Shown here: in pieces, positions 8,862-17,374 of the stretch
Layout of the letters: each line of letters starts with the position of its first letter
How positions within the stretch are numbered: position 1 is the stretch's first letter
Origin: Marinococcus sp. PL1-022
GTDB lineage: Bacteria > Bacillota > Bacilli > Bacillales > Marinococcaceae
Length of the DNA stretch: 64,000 nucleotides
Reading direction: 5' to 3'
Assembly: GCF_033845285.1 (NCBI RefSeq)
Contig: NZ_JAWXCX010000001.1
Span: 325,495 to 389,494, forward strand
Notes under the pieces: generated by a model
Told to the model about the DNA's origin: nothing
Seen by the model: the letters and a program-made list of their open reading frames with translations, nothing else
Databases searched by the model: none
Program-made: the position numbers and the translations under genes

Positions 8862-9248
8862 CTACATGCCGGCAGGGAAAGGCTCCGTGTTTAAGCCGAT
8901 GCTTTCCGGTGGCGCGTCAGAAGAACCGGTTTGCAGCTTCAAAAAACGGACGTCTTCAGCGTTTACTTCAACCACCTGCACACGCTTGTTATCCTTGTTG
9001 TCATAAAGACGGGTATTGATTCTTCCTTTCACACCGACCATAGCGCCTTTGTGGCAGTATTCGCACGTGGTTTCCGCCTGGCGCCGCCATACGGTCACGG
9101 GAACGAAATCGGCATCGTATTCCCCTTCCTGGTTGCGAAAGGACCGCTGGACAGCAAGGGTGAAGTTGCATACCGGGGTCCCGTCTTTTGTATAGGTTAA
9201 TTCGGGATCTCGGGTGAATCTGCCGACAAGCGTCACCTGGTTAAACAT
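8862..9248 (-). CDS. ssbB: single-stranded DNA-binding protein, SsbB-like
   Basis: A 128-residue OB-fold protein beginning MFNQVTLVGRFTRDPELTY, with the conserved FTLAVQRSFRNQEGEYDADFVPVTVWRR and GRINTRLYDNKDNKRV segments (quoted in parts). It is shorter than the general replication SSB and lacks the acidic DDDIPF-type tail that recruits partners, ending EPFPAGM. In Bacillus the short paralogue SsbB acts in natural transformation, which would fit the comF and comK genes in this window; that link is an inference. The gene starts 18 bases after the RAYT-like gene on the same strand, suggesting co-transcription. Confidence 0.85.
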   Translation of the reverse strand: MFNQVTLVGRFTRDPELTYTKDGTPVCNFTLAVQRSFRNQEGEYDADFVPVTVWRRQAETTCEYCHKGAMVGVKGRINTRLYDNKDNKRVQVVEVNAEDVRFLKLQTGSSDAPPESIGLNTEPFPAGM

Positions 9249-9266
9249 GTAATCACTCCTGAATAG

Positions 9267-9839
9267 TTAGTGGGTCTGGGTTACAGACGTGTGGTATAAA
9301 AATCGGTGAAAGTATTCATGTCTGGGAGAAGGAAAAAAGGCAAGGGTGCGTTCGAGGGATAAAAAGGGATGTCTCGGGGCGTATTCGGGCTGCGGCGCAA
9401 GATAGTCACGTGCGCTGCACCACCGGTACGTGCCGGGATAGGGATGATCCAGCTTCTCAGAAGGAAGCAGATGTATCCGGCGGCTCTGCTCAAAAAAAGA
9501 CGTTTCGTCGGGAAGAAGCTCGGAATGGTAGCGGGCCTGAAAAACGGAGCCGCCGGTTTCGTAATGGCGTCGGTAGTGCATGGCATAGGATGCATGCAGC
9601 TCCCGCATAATAGTGGAGATAGAGACGTAGGTGGACTCGGCCAGCAGGTGAATGCTGTCCGGAAGAAGACAGTAGGCGTGAAGATCGAGCTTCGTGGTAT
9701 TGATTACTTTGGCTAATAAGTATACGTATTGTTTATAGTCTTTTTCGTCGGGAAATAACGTACGGCCGGAAGCTCCAGCTGCAGTAATGGAATAGACGGT
9801 GCCTGGAAACCAAAGGCGTTCGTCCCGGGGCAAGGGCAT
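9267..9839 (-). CDS. RAYT-like (Y1/HUH) transposase homologue, probably catalytically dead
   Basis: A 190-residue protein matching REP-associated tyrosine transposases: an N-terminal YSITAAGASGRTLFPDEKDY, then LDLHAYCLLPDSIHLLAE, then SISTIMRELHASYAMHYRRH and GGSVFQARYHSELL. In active members the centre reads NHVHLL (the HUH motif); here it is D-S-I-H (residues 61-64), so the first histidine is serine. The catalytic tyrosine expected in RYIHLNP is replaced by arginine (RRIHLLP, about residue 121). It heads a two-gene unit with an SSB gene. A role as a domesticated DNA-binding protein is an inference; a decaying mobile gene is the alternative. Confidence 0.75.
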   Translation of the reverse strand: MPLPRDERLWFPGTVYSITAAGASGRTLFPDEKDYKQYVYLLAKVINTTKLDLHAYCLLPDSIHLLAESTYVSISTIMRELHASYAMHYRRHYETGGSVFQARYHSELLPDETSFFEQSRRIHLLPSEKLDHPYPGTYRWCSARDYLAPQPEYAPRHPFLSLERTLAFFPSPRHEYFHRFLYHTSVTQTH

Positions 9840-10180
9840 ACACCTCTTTCGGTAAAAGTTTGTAGGGAATATTTCACCAAGAGGAGGGGGGTTGGTGAAA
9901 ATCAGGCCGCAGACAGGGCCTGGGGAGCAGAAAAAAACGCGGTTGCGCCTCCTTTCGTGTTAGAATATAACTACTATACCATATATCCCAACAAAAGGAA
10001 GAAGCAGAATGTGACAACATTTTGGGAGCCCTGTCCCTGCTTTTGGAAAATTTAAGCAGAGTGATTTTGTTCCATGTATTTGTAATTCCTATTCATTATG
10101 GTATGTTGAATACAGCTTGATTTGTCTTGTATTTGACATGCGTGCGAGGCACGCAGCACAGTTATCAAGGAGGAAAAAAG
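9840..10180. other. gene-free stretch with palindromes between RAYT-like gene and galU
   Basis: This divergent region holds TTTCACCAA/TTGGTGAAA (9872-9880 and 9892-9900, perfect 9-bp stem, loop GAGGAGGGGGG), then CAGGCC/GGCCTG (9903-9908 and 9917-9922), and nearer galU a 7-bp stem TGCGTGC-GAG-GCACGCA (10139-10155). The first two resemble REP-type palindromes beside a RAYT gene. The third lies in the galU leader. No gene is visible. Confidence 0.6.
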
Positions 10181-11068
10181 ATGAAAGTACGTAAAGCTAT
10201 TATTCCGGCCGCAGGGCTTGGAACGCGTTTTCTGCCGGCGACAAAGGCACAGCCGAAGGAAATGCTTCCGATTGTGGATAAACCCACTATTCAATACATA
10301 GTAGAAGAAGCGATTGCTGCCGGCATTGAAGACATTATCATTGTAAGCGGGCGCGGCAAGCGTGCAATTGAGGATCATTTCGATGTTTCGTATGAGCTCG
10401 AACAGACGCTCGAAAAGAAAAACAAAACGAAGCAGCTTGAGGAAGTCCAGCAGATTTCCAATATGGCAAATATCCACTACATCCGCCAGAAGGAGCCAAA
10501 GGGTCTTGGACACGCCATCTGGTGTGCCCACCGTTTTATCGGGGACGAGCCGTTTGCTGTTCTGCTTGGTGACGATATTGTGCATTCGGACGAGCCGTGC
10601 ATGAAGCAGCTCACAGACGTCTTTGATAAGTACCAGAGCTCGGTGGTCGGTGTCCAGCAGGTGCCGGATCAGGACGTTTCCAAGTACGGCATCATTGATC
10701 CGAAAAGCGAAGAAGAACCGGGCGTTCATAAAGTCCAGGGCTTAAAGGAAAAGCCGGATCTTGCGGATGCGCCGTCCAACTACGCAGTGATGGGTCGCTA
10801 CGTTCTGACACCGGAAATCTTCGACATTCTCGAAACGCTGCCACCAGGCTCGGGCAATGAGATTCAGCTGACGGATGCGATTACGAAGCTGAATGAAAGC
10901 CAGGACGTGCTGGCGTATGAATTTGACGGCGTGCGTTACGATGTCGGCGATAAATTCGGCTTTGTCAAAGCGACAATCGATTTCGCGCTCGACCGGGAGG
11001 ATCTGCGCGGTCCGCTTGAGGATTACCTGCAGAACAATATTCTGCAAAAAGAAACGGATAAAAACTAG
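10181..11068 (+). CDS. galU: UTP-glucose-1-phosphate uridylyltransferase
   Basis: A 295-residue enzyme that makes UDP-glucose from UTP and glucose-1-phosphate for wall teichoic acid, glycolipid and exopolysaccharide synthesis. The nucleotide-binding motif [20 protein letters not shown] is at the N-terminus, followed by the conserved EPKGLGHAI and GDDIVHSD motifs and a C-terminal VGDKFGF. I chose the ATG at 10181 because AAGGAGG sits about 8 bases upstream; an upstream TTG at 10127 has no support. Together with the dehydrogenase at 14.4 kb it gives a route to UDP-glucuronate. A strong terminator follows. Confidence 0.96.
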   Translation: MKVRKAIIPAAGLGTRFLPATKAQPKEMLPIVDKPTIQYIVEEAIAAGIEDIIIVSGRGKRAIEDHFDVSYELEQTLEKKNKTKQLEEVQQISNMANIHYIRQKEPKGLGHAIWCAHRFIGDEPFAVLLGDDIVHSDEPCMKQLTDVFDKYQSSVVGVQQVPDQDVSKYGIIDPKSEEEPGVHKVQGLKEKPDLADAPSNYAVMGRYVLTPEIFDILETLPPGSGNEIQLTDAITKLNESQDVLAYEFDGVRYDVGDKFGFVKATIDFALDREDLRGPLEDYLQNNILQKETDKN

Positions 11069-11082
11069 ACATATCAGATGAA

Positions 11083-11116
11083 AAGGCCGCCGGGCACTGG
11101 TCCGGCGGCCTTTTTT
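11083..11116 (+). terminator. galU terminator
   Basis: AAGGCCGCCGG (11083-11093) and CCGGCGGCCTT (11102-11112) form a perfect 11-bp stem followed by a T run. Confidence 0.92.
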
Positions 11117-11121
11117 GCGTC

Positions 11122-11148
11122 AAAAAAGAGCCCGCACGGGGCTCTTTC
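11122..11148 (-). terminator. terminator of the SLAP-domain protein gene
   Basis: AAAGAGCCC and GGGCTCTTT (about 11125-11146) form a stem immediately after the minus-strand stop codon, with a U run on that strand. Confidence 0.8.
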
Positions 11149-11149
11149 G

Positions 11150-12085
11150 TTACGCGTTTTCTTCGTTTTTCTTCTTTTTAATCGGATATGCTCTCCATTT
11201 GGAAAGATCGATTTCTTCTTTTTTAAGCAGACGATGTGGAAAGACAAACGTCCATGGCCGGCTTGAGAAAGGCTGTACAGCGAAGTTGTCGAGCTTAAAT
11301 CCGCCCCGGGCGATGACTTCTCCGTGCGCATCCTCCACCTGCAGCGGCACGTTGTCGAGCCGGAGCTCATTGTTGCCACCATTGCGGATAAGAAGCGTCA
11401 CATGCAGGTCGCCGTTTTCCGACTGCACGGCGCGCATCCCCATAAAGTTAACCTCACCGGCACGCGGCGGCTTCATATCGCGGATCATGTCCTTCAGCTT
11501 GTCCACCTGCTGCTCGCTAAGCGCATTTTTCCAGCTGTCGGCAAGGTCGAGGTGGTGTTCGCGCTTTGGTTTTTCCACATGAAAGCCGATTTTCCATCCG
11601 TCTTTTGGAAATTCCTGCTGAAGCTGTTCCTTGGGCGCGAAATAAAAGTTCCACGGCCGGGCACTTCTAGGCGGAATATCGCCGACACCGCTTAAATCCA
11701 CTTTCTTTTTCGCAATCACCTGGTTGTCATTACTCATCAAAAGCACTGTGGAGTGCTTCAAACGGATGGCTTTTTCTGCGCCGTTGCGGATAAAGGCAGT
11801 GACAAGCATCAATCCGTTTTCATCCCGCTGGGCGCTTATGCCCGATAAAGCCACCTGTCCGGGCTTCAGCCGGGGCGCTTCGCCGTTTAAAAAGCGCAGG
11901 TAATATTCATCCTCCTCCGGAATTTCAGCTTCCGGATGCAGGCTTAGTGTCGTCTCTACGGTCCGGCCGCTGTCATCGTGTGCTTCGTCGATAGCTTCCT
12001 CATCGGCCGGGGTTTGTTCAGCCAACTCGTCTGGTTTGGCAGCATCGCCCTGGGACGATTGCTTTTTTTTACCGAATAAAGCCAT
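11150..12085 (-). CDS. SLAP-domain (accessory Sec/S-layer assembly-type) protein
   Basis: A 311-residue protein with no signal peptide. After a charged, acidic N-terminus (about residues 1-60) come two copies of one domain, about residues 65-185 and 186-305. Each copy has a line of the type G-(I/M)-x-A-x-x-x-x-N-G-x-L-x-V-T and ends in a SRPW or ARPWNFYF-like segment followed by a basic stretch. This matches my memory of the SLAP_DUP proteins found with accessory SecA2 systems in Bacillus and described as S-layer assembly proteins. No secA2 is in the window. The gene has its own terminator and stands alone; its partner is unknown. Confidence 0.75.
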   Translation of the reverse strand: MALFGKKKQSSQGDAAKPDELAEQTPADEEAIDEAHDDSGRTVETTLSLHPEAEIPEEDEYYLRFLNGEAPRLKPGQVALSGISAQRDENGLMLVTAFIRNGAEKAIRLKHSTVLLMSNDNQVIAKKKVDLSGVGDIPPRSARPWNFYFAPKEQLQQEFPKDGWKIGFHVEKPKREHHLDLADSWKNALSEQQVDKLKDMIRDMKPPRAGEVNFMGMRAVQSENGDLHVTLLIRNGGNNELRLDNVPLQVEDAHGEVIARGGFKLDNFAVQPFSSRPWTFVFPHRLLKKEEIDLSKWRAYPIKKKKNEENA

Positions 12086-12305
12086 ACTTTTTCACCCTTT
12101 TATAAATGTCATAGTTATAAAGTTTGTTATATAGATGTACCAGCGTTGAAGATAGTCTGTACGTCCTTATAGTATATCACTCTGCCGGAGGACTTTTAAG
12201 GGAAATCTCCAAATGCAAGTTAATATTCCCCCGGGCCTTTTTCCTGTACAATTACTATATACAAGTAAAACAAATAATAAATGAACAAATAGAGGAGTTA
12301 TGCAC

Positions 12306-13421
12306 ATGAAGGGTCTGGTTGGCACGGCGGTGTTAGTGGCTCTGTTGGCAGCGCTTATAGTTTACAGCCCGGCGGATTCTCCCTGGAGCGGGGTTAAAGA
12401 CCGTATCGAAGAAGCAGGCGGCACGACATATGAAGGCACGGACACGCAGGGTGAAAGAATGGCGCTTTTTTTATCCAATCTGCTCGGTGAAAACCTGCAG
12501 GCGGATGAAAGCAGCAGGGGCGCTCCGGAGGCAGGCACCGTGGAAACGGAAGTGCCTGAAGGCACAGGGGACTGGGAAGTTGCAGGTGTAAGCCTCGGGG
12601 ACAGCCTTGAAGAGGTGGAGGCGGCACGCGGGGAAGCGAAGGACGTACAGCCCGGAAGCTATTCGTTCGACTGGCATATTTATTACGAAGACGATTACGG
12701 GCAGTACGCCCAGTACGGGATTGAGGACGGACGTGTGGTGGCGCTTTATTCCAATCAGCAGACGTGGCAGGACGATGAAGGAAACGGCTGGGGCACCGGA
12801 CGCAGTGCTATCCGGGATACGTACGGAGACTCTATGGAAACGGTAACCCGCGGAAGCATCCGCACGGAAACGAATGAACAGCAGCAGGGCGTTTACGAGG
12901 TGGAGGAAGGCTTTGCGACCTTTTTCTACGATGTTCATGAAGAAAACAGGGTGAATGCTCTGCTGCTGGTGGATAAAGAGGTGGAAAGGACTTCTTCCTT
13001 TTATGCCGAAGGGTCTGAAGAAGTGCGGAATTCGTATGAACGGCTCGTATGGCACTTAACCAACGCCCAGCGTGTACAGCTCGGCCGGGACACGCTCGCC
13101 TACAATGAGCCAGTGGCAGGTGTCGCAAGAGCGCACAGTGAAAACATGGCTGAAAACCAGTTTTTCGATCACGTGAATCCGGAGGGGCAGTCCCCGTTTG
13201 ACCGCCTGGAACAGGGCGGCATACGGTACGTACAGGCTGCCGAAAACATTGCTTCCGGCCAGCGGTCGCCGCTGTACGCCACGGCCGGATGGATGAATTC
13301 ATATGAAGGGCACCGCGAAGCGATGCTCGGCAATTACGACGGTCTCGGTATCGGGGTGGCATTTGACGACGAAAACCGTCCGTTTTATACGCAGAATTTT
13401 GTTAGTCCAAGCAGGGAGTGA
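12306..13421 (+). CDS. secreted CAP-domain protein (YkwD-like) with N-terminal CAP-associated domain
   Basis: A 371-residue protein with an uncleaved-anchor or signal segment at residues 4-22 (LVGTAVLVALLAALIVY). A CAP-associated region follows at about residues 85-225, beginning GVSLGDSLEEVEAARG and including DWHIYYEDDYGQYAQYGI. The CAP/SCP domain covers about residues 245-365, with the conserved HSENMAENQFFDHVNPEG and HREAMLGNYDGLGIG segments. The family is extracellular with unknown molecular function; it is common in sporulating Bacillaceae. The start at 12306 is preferred over the ATG at 12300 because AGAGGAG is then 8 bases away. Confidence 0.85.
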   Translation: MKGLVGTAVLVALLAALIVYSPADSPWSGVKDRIEEAGGTTYEGTDTQGERMALFLSNLLGENLQADESSRGAPEAGTVETEVPEGTGDWEVAGVSLGDSLEEVEAARGEAKDVQPGSYSFDWHIYYEDDYGQYAQYGIEDGRVVALYSNQQTWQDDEGNGWGTGRSAIRDTYGDSMETVTRGSIRTETNEQQQGVYEVEEGFATFFYDVHEENRVNALLLVDKEVERTSSFYAEGSEEVRNSYERLVWHLTNAQRVQLGRDTLAYNEPVAGVARAHSENMAENQFFDHVNPEGQSPFDRLEQGGIRYVQAAENIASGQRSPLYATAGWMNSYEGHREAMLGNYDGLGIGVAFDDENRPFYTQNFVSPSRE

Positions 13422-13428
13422 TGGATGA

Positions 13429-14307
13429 ATGCCAGCAAATATAGTGGTTGTGGGAAGTATTAACATGGATCTGGTCACAACAGCAGAACGGATGCCCTCC
13501 CGGGGAGAAACAATCCTCGGGGAAGGCTTTCATACATATTTTGGCGGAAAAGGGGCCAATCAGGCGGTGGCCGCTGCCCGCCTCGGTGCCCGCGTATCGA
13601 TGATTGGGGCTGTTGGAAGCGATGCTTTTGGAACAGAATATTTGGAGCACCTGCGAACCGAAGGCATCAATACAGAGCACGTTCGCATGCGCCCAGGTCC
13701 GGCGACTGGTGTTGCCACAATTATTGTATCCGGGGGAGACAATTGCATTATTGTGACGCCGGGGGCGAACGCCACTGTCAGTCCCGACGATATCGAAAAA
13801 AGCCGTTCGCTCCTGAGAGAGGCAGACGCAGTGCTCGTACAGCTTGAAATTCCAGGGCCGGCGGTGGAAAAGGTGCTTCAGACCGCCGAAGAGGAGCAGA
13901 CGCCGGTTATTTTAAACCCGGCACCGATGCAGCCGCTGTCACCGGTGTATTGGGATAAAGCGGCCTACCTGACACCGAATGAGCAGGAATTTGAACAGCT
14001 GCGGAGCGAGTACCCGGCGGTTGCCGGCAGCCGTGAAAATGTGGTGGTGACGAAAGGAGCGGCGGGAGTATCCATTCTCCGTGCAGACGGCAGAGAAGAA
14101 GTAATTCCTGTGCGTACGGCGGACGTGCGCGATACGACAGGGGCTGGTGATACGTTTAACGGAGCGTTAGCCACAGCAGTGGCTGAAGGGATGTCTCTTG
14201 AAGATGCCTGCCGGTTTGCCAATGCTGCTTCAGCGGCCTCAGTTGAAAAAGAAGGAGCCCAGAACGGAATGCCGGTACGTTCGCAGATCGAAGGCCGGGG
14301 CCTTTAA
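13429..14307 (+). CDS. rbsK: ribokinase (PfkB-family sugar kinase)
   Basis: A 292-residue PfkB-family kinase that would phosphorylate ribose at O5 using ATP. It has the N-terminal VVVGSINMDLV and GGKGANQAVAAARLG signature 1 and the C-terminal DTTGAGDTFNGALA signature 2, which contains the catalytic aspartate and anion hole. Length and motifs match RbsK closely. No ribose transporter lies next to it, so it may serve ribose salvage. The start ATG at 13429 follows GGGAGTG by about 8 bases and comes 7 bases after the CAP-protein stop codon, so the two may be co-transcribed. Confidence 0.9.
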   Translation: MPANIVVVGSINMDLVTTAERMPSRGETILGEGFHTYFGGKGANQAVAAARLGARVSMIGAVGSDAFGTEYLEHLRTEGINTEHVRMRPGPATGVATIIVSGGDNCIIVTPGANATVSPDDIEKSRSLLREADAVLVQLEIPGPAVEKVLQTAEEEQTPVILNPAPMQPLSPVYWDKAAYLTPNEQEFEQLRSEYPAVAGSRENVVVTKGAAGVSILRADGREEVIPVRTADVRDTTGAGDTFNGALATAVAEGMSLEDACRFANAASAASVEKEGAQNGMPVRSQIEGRGL

Positions 14308-14444
14308 CATGTATGCAGAAGTGAATGTAGAATAATTGGTAAAATATGATACAATAAAATCTGATAATCACGCTTAAACGCTAAGCGCTCATTCACGCGT
14401 ATATTAAAGTACGAAAATACATAAATTAAAGGTTGGGAAGACGT

Positions 14445-15746
14445 ATGAAGCTAACAGTAGTAGGTACCGGCTATGTGGGCCTTGTATCAGGAACAAGCTT
14501 TGCAGAGCTTGGCAATGACGTAATCTGTGTGGATAAACTTCCGGAGAAGGTGGACCGGCTGAATAACGGAGAGATCCCGATTTATGAGCCGGGTCTGAAG
14601 GAATTAGTGGACTCCAACCGGGCAGCCGGACGTCTGCAGTTTACAACAGAGCTGCAGCCCGCTGTCCAGGCGTCAGACGTGGTGGTTATTGCCGTCGGTA
14701 CGCCGGAATCGGAAACAGGAGCTGCCAACATGTCCTATGTGTACGGCGTAGCGGACGAAATCGGGGAAGCGGTGAATGACGACAAATTTCGTGTCGTGGT
14801 AAATAAATCGACTGTGCCCGTGGGAACCGCGGACCGCGTACGCTCGCTGATCGCGGACAAAAATCCGGATGCCCAGGTCGAAGTATGCTCCGTGCCGGAA
14901 TTTCTCCGGGAGGGGTCAGCTGTTAAGGATACATTTAATCCGGACCGCGTGATTATCGGCACAAATTCCGACAAAGCAGCGGAGATTTTAACAGAGCTGC
15001 ATCAGCCGCTCACAGAAAACATTGTCGTGACAGACCCGCGCAGCTCTGAAATGATCAAATACGCCTCCAACGCCTTTCTCGCCACGAAGATCTCTTTCGT
15101 GAACGAGGTGGCGAACATCTGTGATTATTACGGTGCAGATATCAATGCGGTTACACGCGGAATGGGAATGGACAACCGGATCGGGCCGAAGTTTTTGAAC
15201 GCAGGCATCGGCTACGGGGGCTCCTGCTTCCCGAAGGACGTAAAAGCAATCAAACACCTGGCGGAGGTTAAAGGCTACTATCCGCAGCTGCTGCAGGCCG
15301 TAAACGATGTGAACGAAAAGCAGAGCCTGCGCATGGTGGACCACCTGAATGTGATTTTTAACGAAGATATCCGCAATATTACAGTGGCGCTCCTCGGCCT
15401 CGCGTTTAAGCCGAACACAGACGATATGCGGGAAGCCCCTTCGCTGAAAATTATCCGTTCGCTCCAGGAATACGGCGTGAAGGTGCGTGCCTTTGACCCG
15501 GTAGCAGAGGACAATGCCAAACAGCTGCTCGGGGGAGACATCTACTTTGCGGAAAACGCGCTGGATGCCTGCGAAGGTGCAGATGCGGCGATGCTTGTGA
15601 CAGAGTGGGACGAATGCCTGCAGGTGACACCGGAGAAATTAAAAAGCATCATGAACAAGCCGGTGATGATTGACGGCAGAAATGCATTTGAAGCAAAAGA
15701 ATTTAAGGAAGCCGGCTTTATTTATCACGGTATCGGCCGGAAATAG
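14445..15746 (+). CDS. UDP-glucose 6-dehydrogenase
   Basis: A 433-residue NAD-dependent enzyme that oxidises UDP-glucose to UDP-glucuronate for teichuronic acid or capsule. The Rossmann motif VVGTGYVGLVSG is at the start, KSTVPVGT and the substrate-binding region are central, and the catalytic cysteine lies in GYGGSCFPKD. The C-terminal domain includes LGLAFKPNTDDMREAPS. I chose the ATG at 14445 rather than TTG 14433 since MKLTVVGTGY is the family start. Family members in Bacillus are named TuaD or Ugd; which applies here cannot be told from context. Confidence 0.94.
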   Translation: MKLTVVGTGYVGLVSGTSFAELGNDVICVDKLPEKVDRLNNGEIPIYEPGLKELVDSNRAAGRLQFTTELQPAVQASDVVVIAVGTPESETGAANMSYVYGVADEIGEAVNDDKFRVVVNKSTVPVGTADRVRSLIADKNPDAQVEVCSVPEFLREGSAVKDTFNPDRVIIGTNSDKAAEILTELHQPLTENIVVTDPRSSEMIKYASNAFLATKISFVNEVANICDYYGADINAVTRGMGMDNRIGPKFLNAGIGYGGSCFPKDVKAIKHLAEVKGYYPQLLQAVNDVNEKQSLRMVDHLNVIFNEDIRNITVALLGLAFKPNTDDMREAPSLKIIRSLQEYGVKVRAFDPVAEDNAKQLLGGDIYFAENALDACEGADAAMLVTEWDECLQVTPEKLKSIMNKPVMIDGRNAFEAKEFKEAGFIYHGIGRK

Positions 15747-15752
15747 TTATAG

Positions 15753-15793
15753 AAAAGCCCGAAAGGAGTAGGCTCTCCTTCCGGGCTCTTTTT
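15753..15793. terminator. bidirectional terminator between UDP-glucose dehydrogenase and LCP genes
   Basis: AGCCCG(A)AAGGAG and CTCCTT(C)CGGGCT form a long stem with a T run on the plus strand and an A-rich start that serves the minus strand. Confidence 0.8.
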
Positions 15794-15811
15794 ATGCGGT
15801 TAAGCTTTAGT

Positions 15812-17131
15812 TTACGGTGTCGTTTCCTCGTAGCCTTCTTCCTCGGCGGGAGCTTCTTCGTACGATTCCTCTTCAGCCGGCGCTTCTTCTTCCGTAGCAG
15901 GCTCTTCGTAGGATTCCTCAGCCGGGGCTTCTTCTGTCGCAGGCGCCTCGTAGGACTCTTCCACCGGAGCTTCTTCCTCTGTCGCTGGAGATTCCTCATA
16001 CGATTCTTCCTCTGCAGGCACTTCTTCCTCAGCAGCCGGTGCTTCATAGGATTCCTCGGTCGGTGCCTCTTCCTCGGCAGCCGGCTCCTCGTAGGATTCT
16101 TCAGCCGGCGCTTCTTCCTCCGTCACAGGCGCTTCATTGTTTGCCTGTGTACCCGGGAGGGTCAGTGGCTCCTCTGAAGCCGGGAGATCGAGCTGTTTAC
16201 GCAGGCTGTTGGAGGTTTCAAGTGTCGCCTCCGGGTTCAGCTGGTAGTAATAGATGCCGTTGATCGTAGCATCCGAACCCTGCAGTTGATTGGAATCGAT
16301 TTTGTCTAATGAATCGGCATACTGCTGCAGGGCAATCATGTTGCCAAACGTGAAGTTGGTGCTCACATTTTCACTGACGCTGTCAAATACGTCATCGTAA
16401 TTATCGATGGATTCGATGGACCCGGCTTTTTTGATCAGGCTCTCAAGCACTTCCTGCTGGCGTTCACCTCGTCCAAGGTCACCCCGGGGGTCCTGTTTTC
16501 TCATCCGTACGTATTTGAGCGCTTCTTCACCGTTTAGTGTTGCCGGTCCTTCTGTAAATTCTGTTCCTTCTTCCGTGAAATCAAACGGCACGTTGACGTC
16601 GACGCCGTCAAGATCGTTAATAATGTCGGTAAAGGCGGCAAAATCAGATTTTACGTAATAGTCAATCGGGATGTTCAGCGTATTTTCAACAGTCTGGACC
16701 GCTAAATCCGTTCCGCCATAGGCATGGGCGTGTGCGATTTTGTCTTCCCCGTGGCCTTCAATGTTTACGAGCGAGTCTCTCGGGATACTCACCAGCTTCA
16801 CTTTTTTGGAGTCCTTGTTGAATGTACCGACGACCATCGCATCGGAGCGTCCGTCCATGGATCCTTCTTCGCGGTCATCCACACCCAGGAATAAAACCGA
16901 GAAGCTGTCCTCTGACGGGTCAACGGCCTGGTCCCGGAGATCCGATTTTTCCCCGCGTTCAAGCTCTTCCTCTGTATCAGCGGACACGCTGTTGAGCTGC
17001 TGGAGAAAGTAAGCGGAAGCTCCCCCGGCAAGCAGGAGAAAAAGTAAAGCAGTGATGGCTGTGGTTTTCCAGATGAAGGATTTCTTTCTTCTTTTACGAA
17101 GGCTTCTCCGTTGAGACGTTGAGCTTGGCAT
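15812..17131 (-). CDS. LytR-CpsA-Psr (LCP) family cell-wall glycopolymer transferase with repetitive acidic tail
   Basis: A 439-residue membrane-anchored extracellular protein. A basic N-terminus is followed by one membrane helix (about residues 24-45), then an LCP domain with FLGVDDREEGSMDGRSDAM, SIPRDSLVNI, the DLDGVDVNVPF strand and YVRMRKQDPRGDLGRGERQQ (each the expected arginine/aspartate motif). LCP proteins attach teichoic acids or other polymers to peptidoglycan. After about residue 335 the protein becomes a Glu/Ala/Pro tail with seven SYE- or GYE-centred repeats. In B. subtilis TagU (LytR) lies in the same neighbourhood, close to yvyE-degS. Its promoter region faces yvyE. Confidence 0.93.
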   Translation of the reverse strand: MPSSTSQRRSLRKRRKKSFIWKTTAITALLFLLLAGGASAYFLQQLNSVSADTEEELERGEKSDLRDQAVDPSEDSFSVLFLGVDDREEGSMDGRSDAMVVGTFNKDSKKVKLVSIPRDSLVNIEGHGEDKIAHAHAYGGTDLAVQTVENTLNIPIDYYVKSDFAAFTDIINDLDGVDVNVPFDFTEEGTEFTEGPATLNGEEALKYVRMRKQDPRGDLGRGERQQEVLESLIKKAGSIESIDNYDDVFDSVSENVSTNFTFGNMIALQQYADSLDKIDSNQLQGSDATINGIYYYQLNPEATLETSNSLRKQLDLPASEEPLTLPGTQANNEAPVTEEEAPAEESYEEPAAEEEAPTEESYEAPAAEEEVPAEEESYEESPATEEEAPVEESYEAPATEEAPAEESYEEPATEEEAPAEEESYEEAPAEEEGYEETTP

Positions 17132-17374
17132 GTCGGCACTTCTCCTTTGGATTGTATAATGATCGTGGCATAGAAAACGGCAAAAGCGTCTGTAGACACG
17201 CTGTTATATGAAAATCAGCTAAAATGGAAGCATTTTGAAAAATATTGTATTCTTTCATTGTAGCCGAGGCAGAAACGATAGTAAACAAAATAAACATCCG
17301 GCACAAAACTATTTCCGTGCGGAAACGCAGCTAATAGCGGCTGCTTTGTATTACCGGGGAAATAAATGAAAGGA

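Noticed and set aside
10127-10180. An 18-codon upstream extension of galU from TTG 10127.
   Set aside because: It crosses the hairpin at 10139-10155 and has no ribosome binding site, whereas ATG 10181 has AAGGAGG and matches the family start.
15794-16177. Plus-strand Phe/Leu/Arg-rich frame opposite the LCP tail.
   Set aside because: It is the antisense shadow of the Glu/Ala repeats; its composition follows from the repeat codons.
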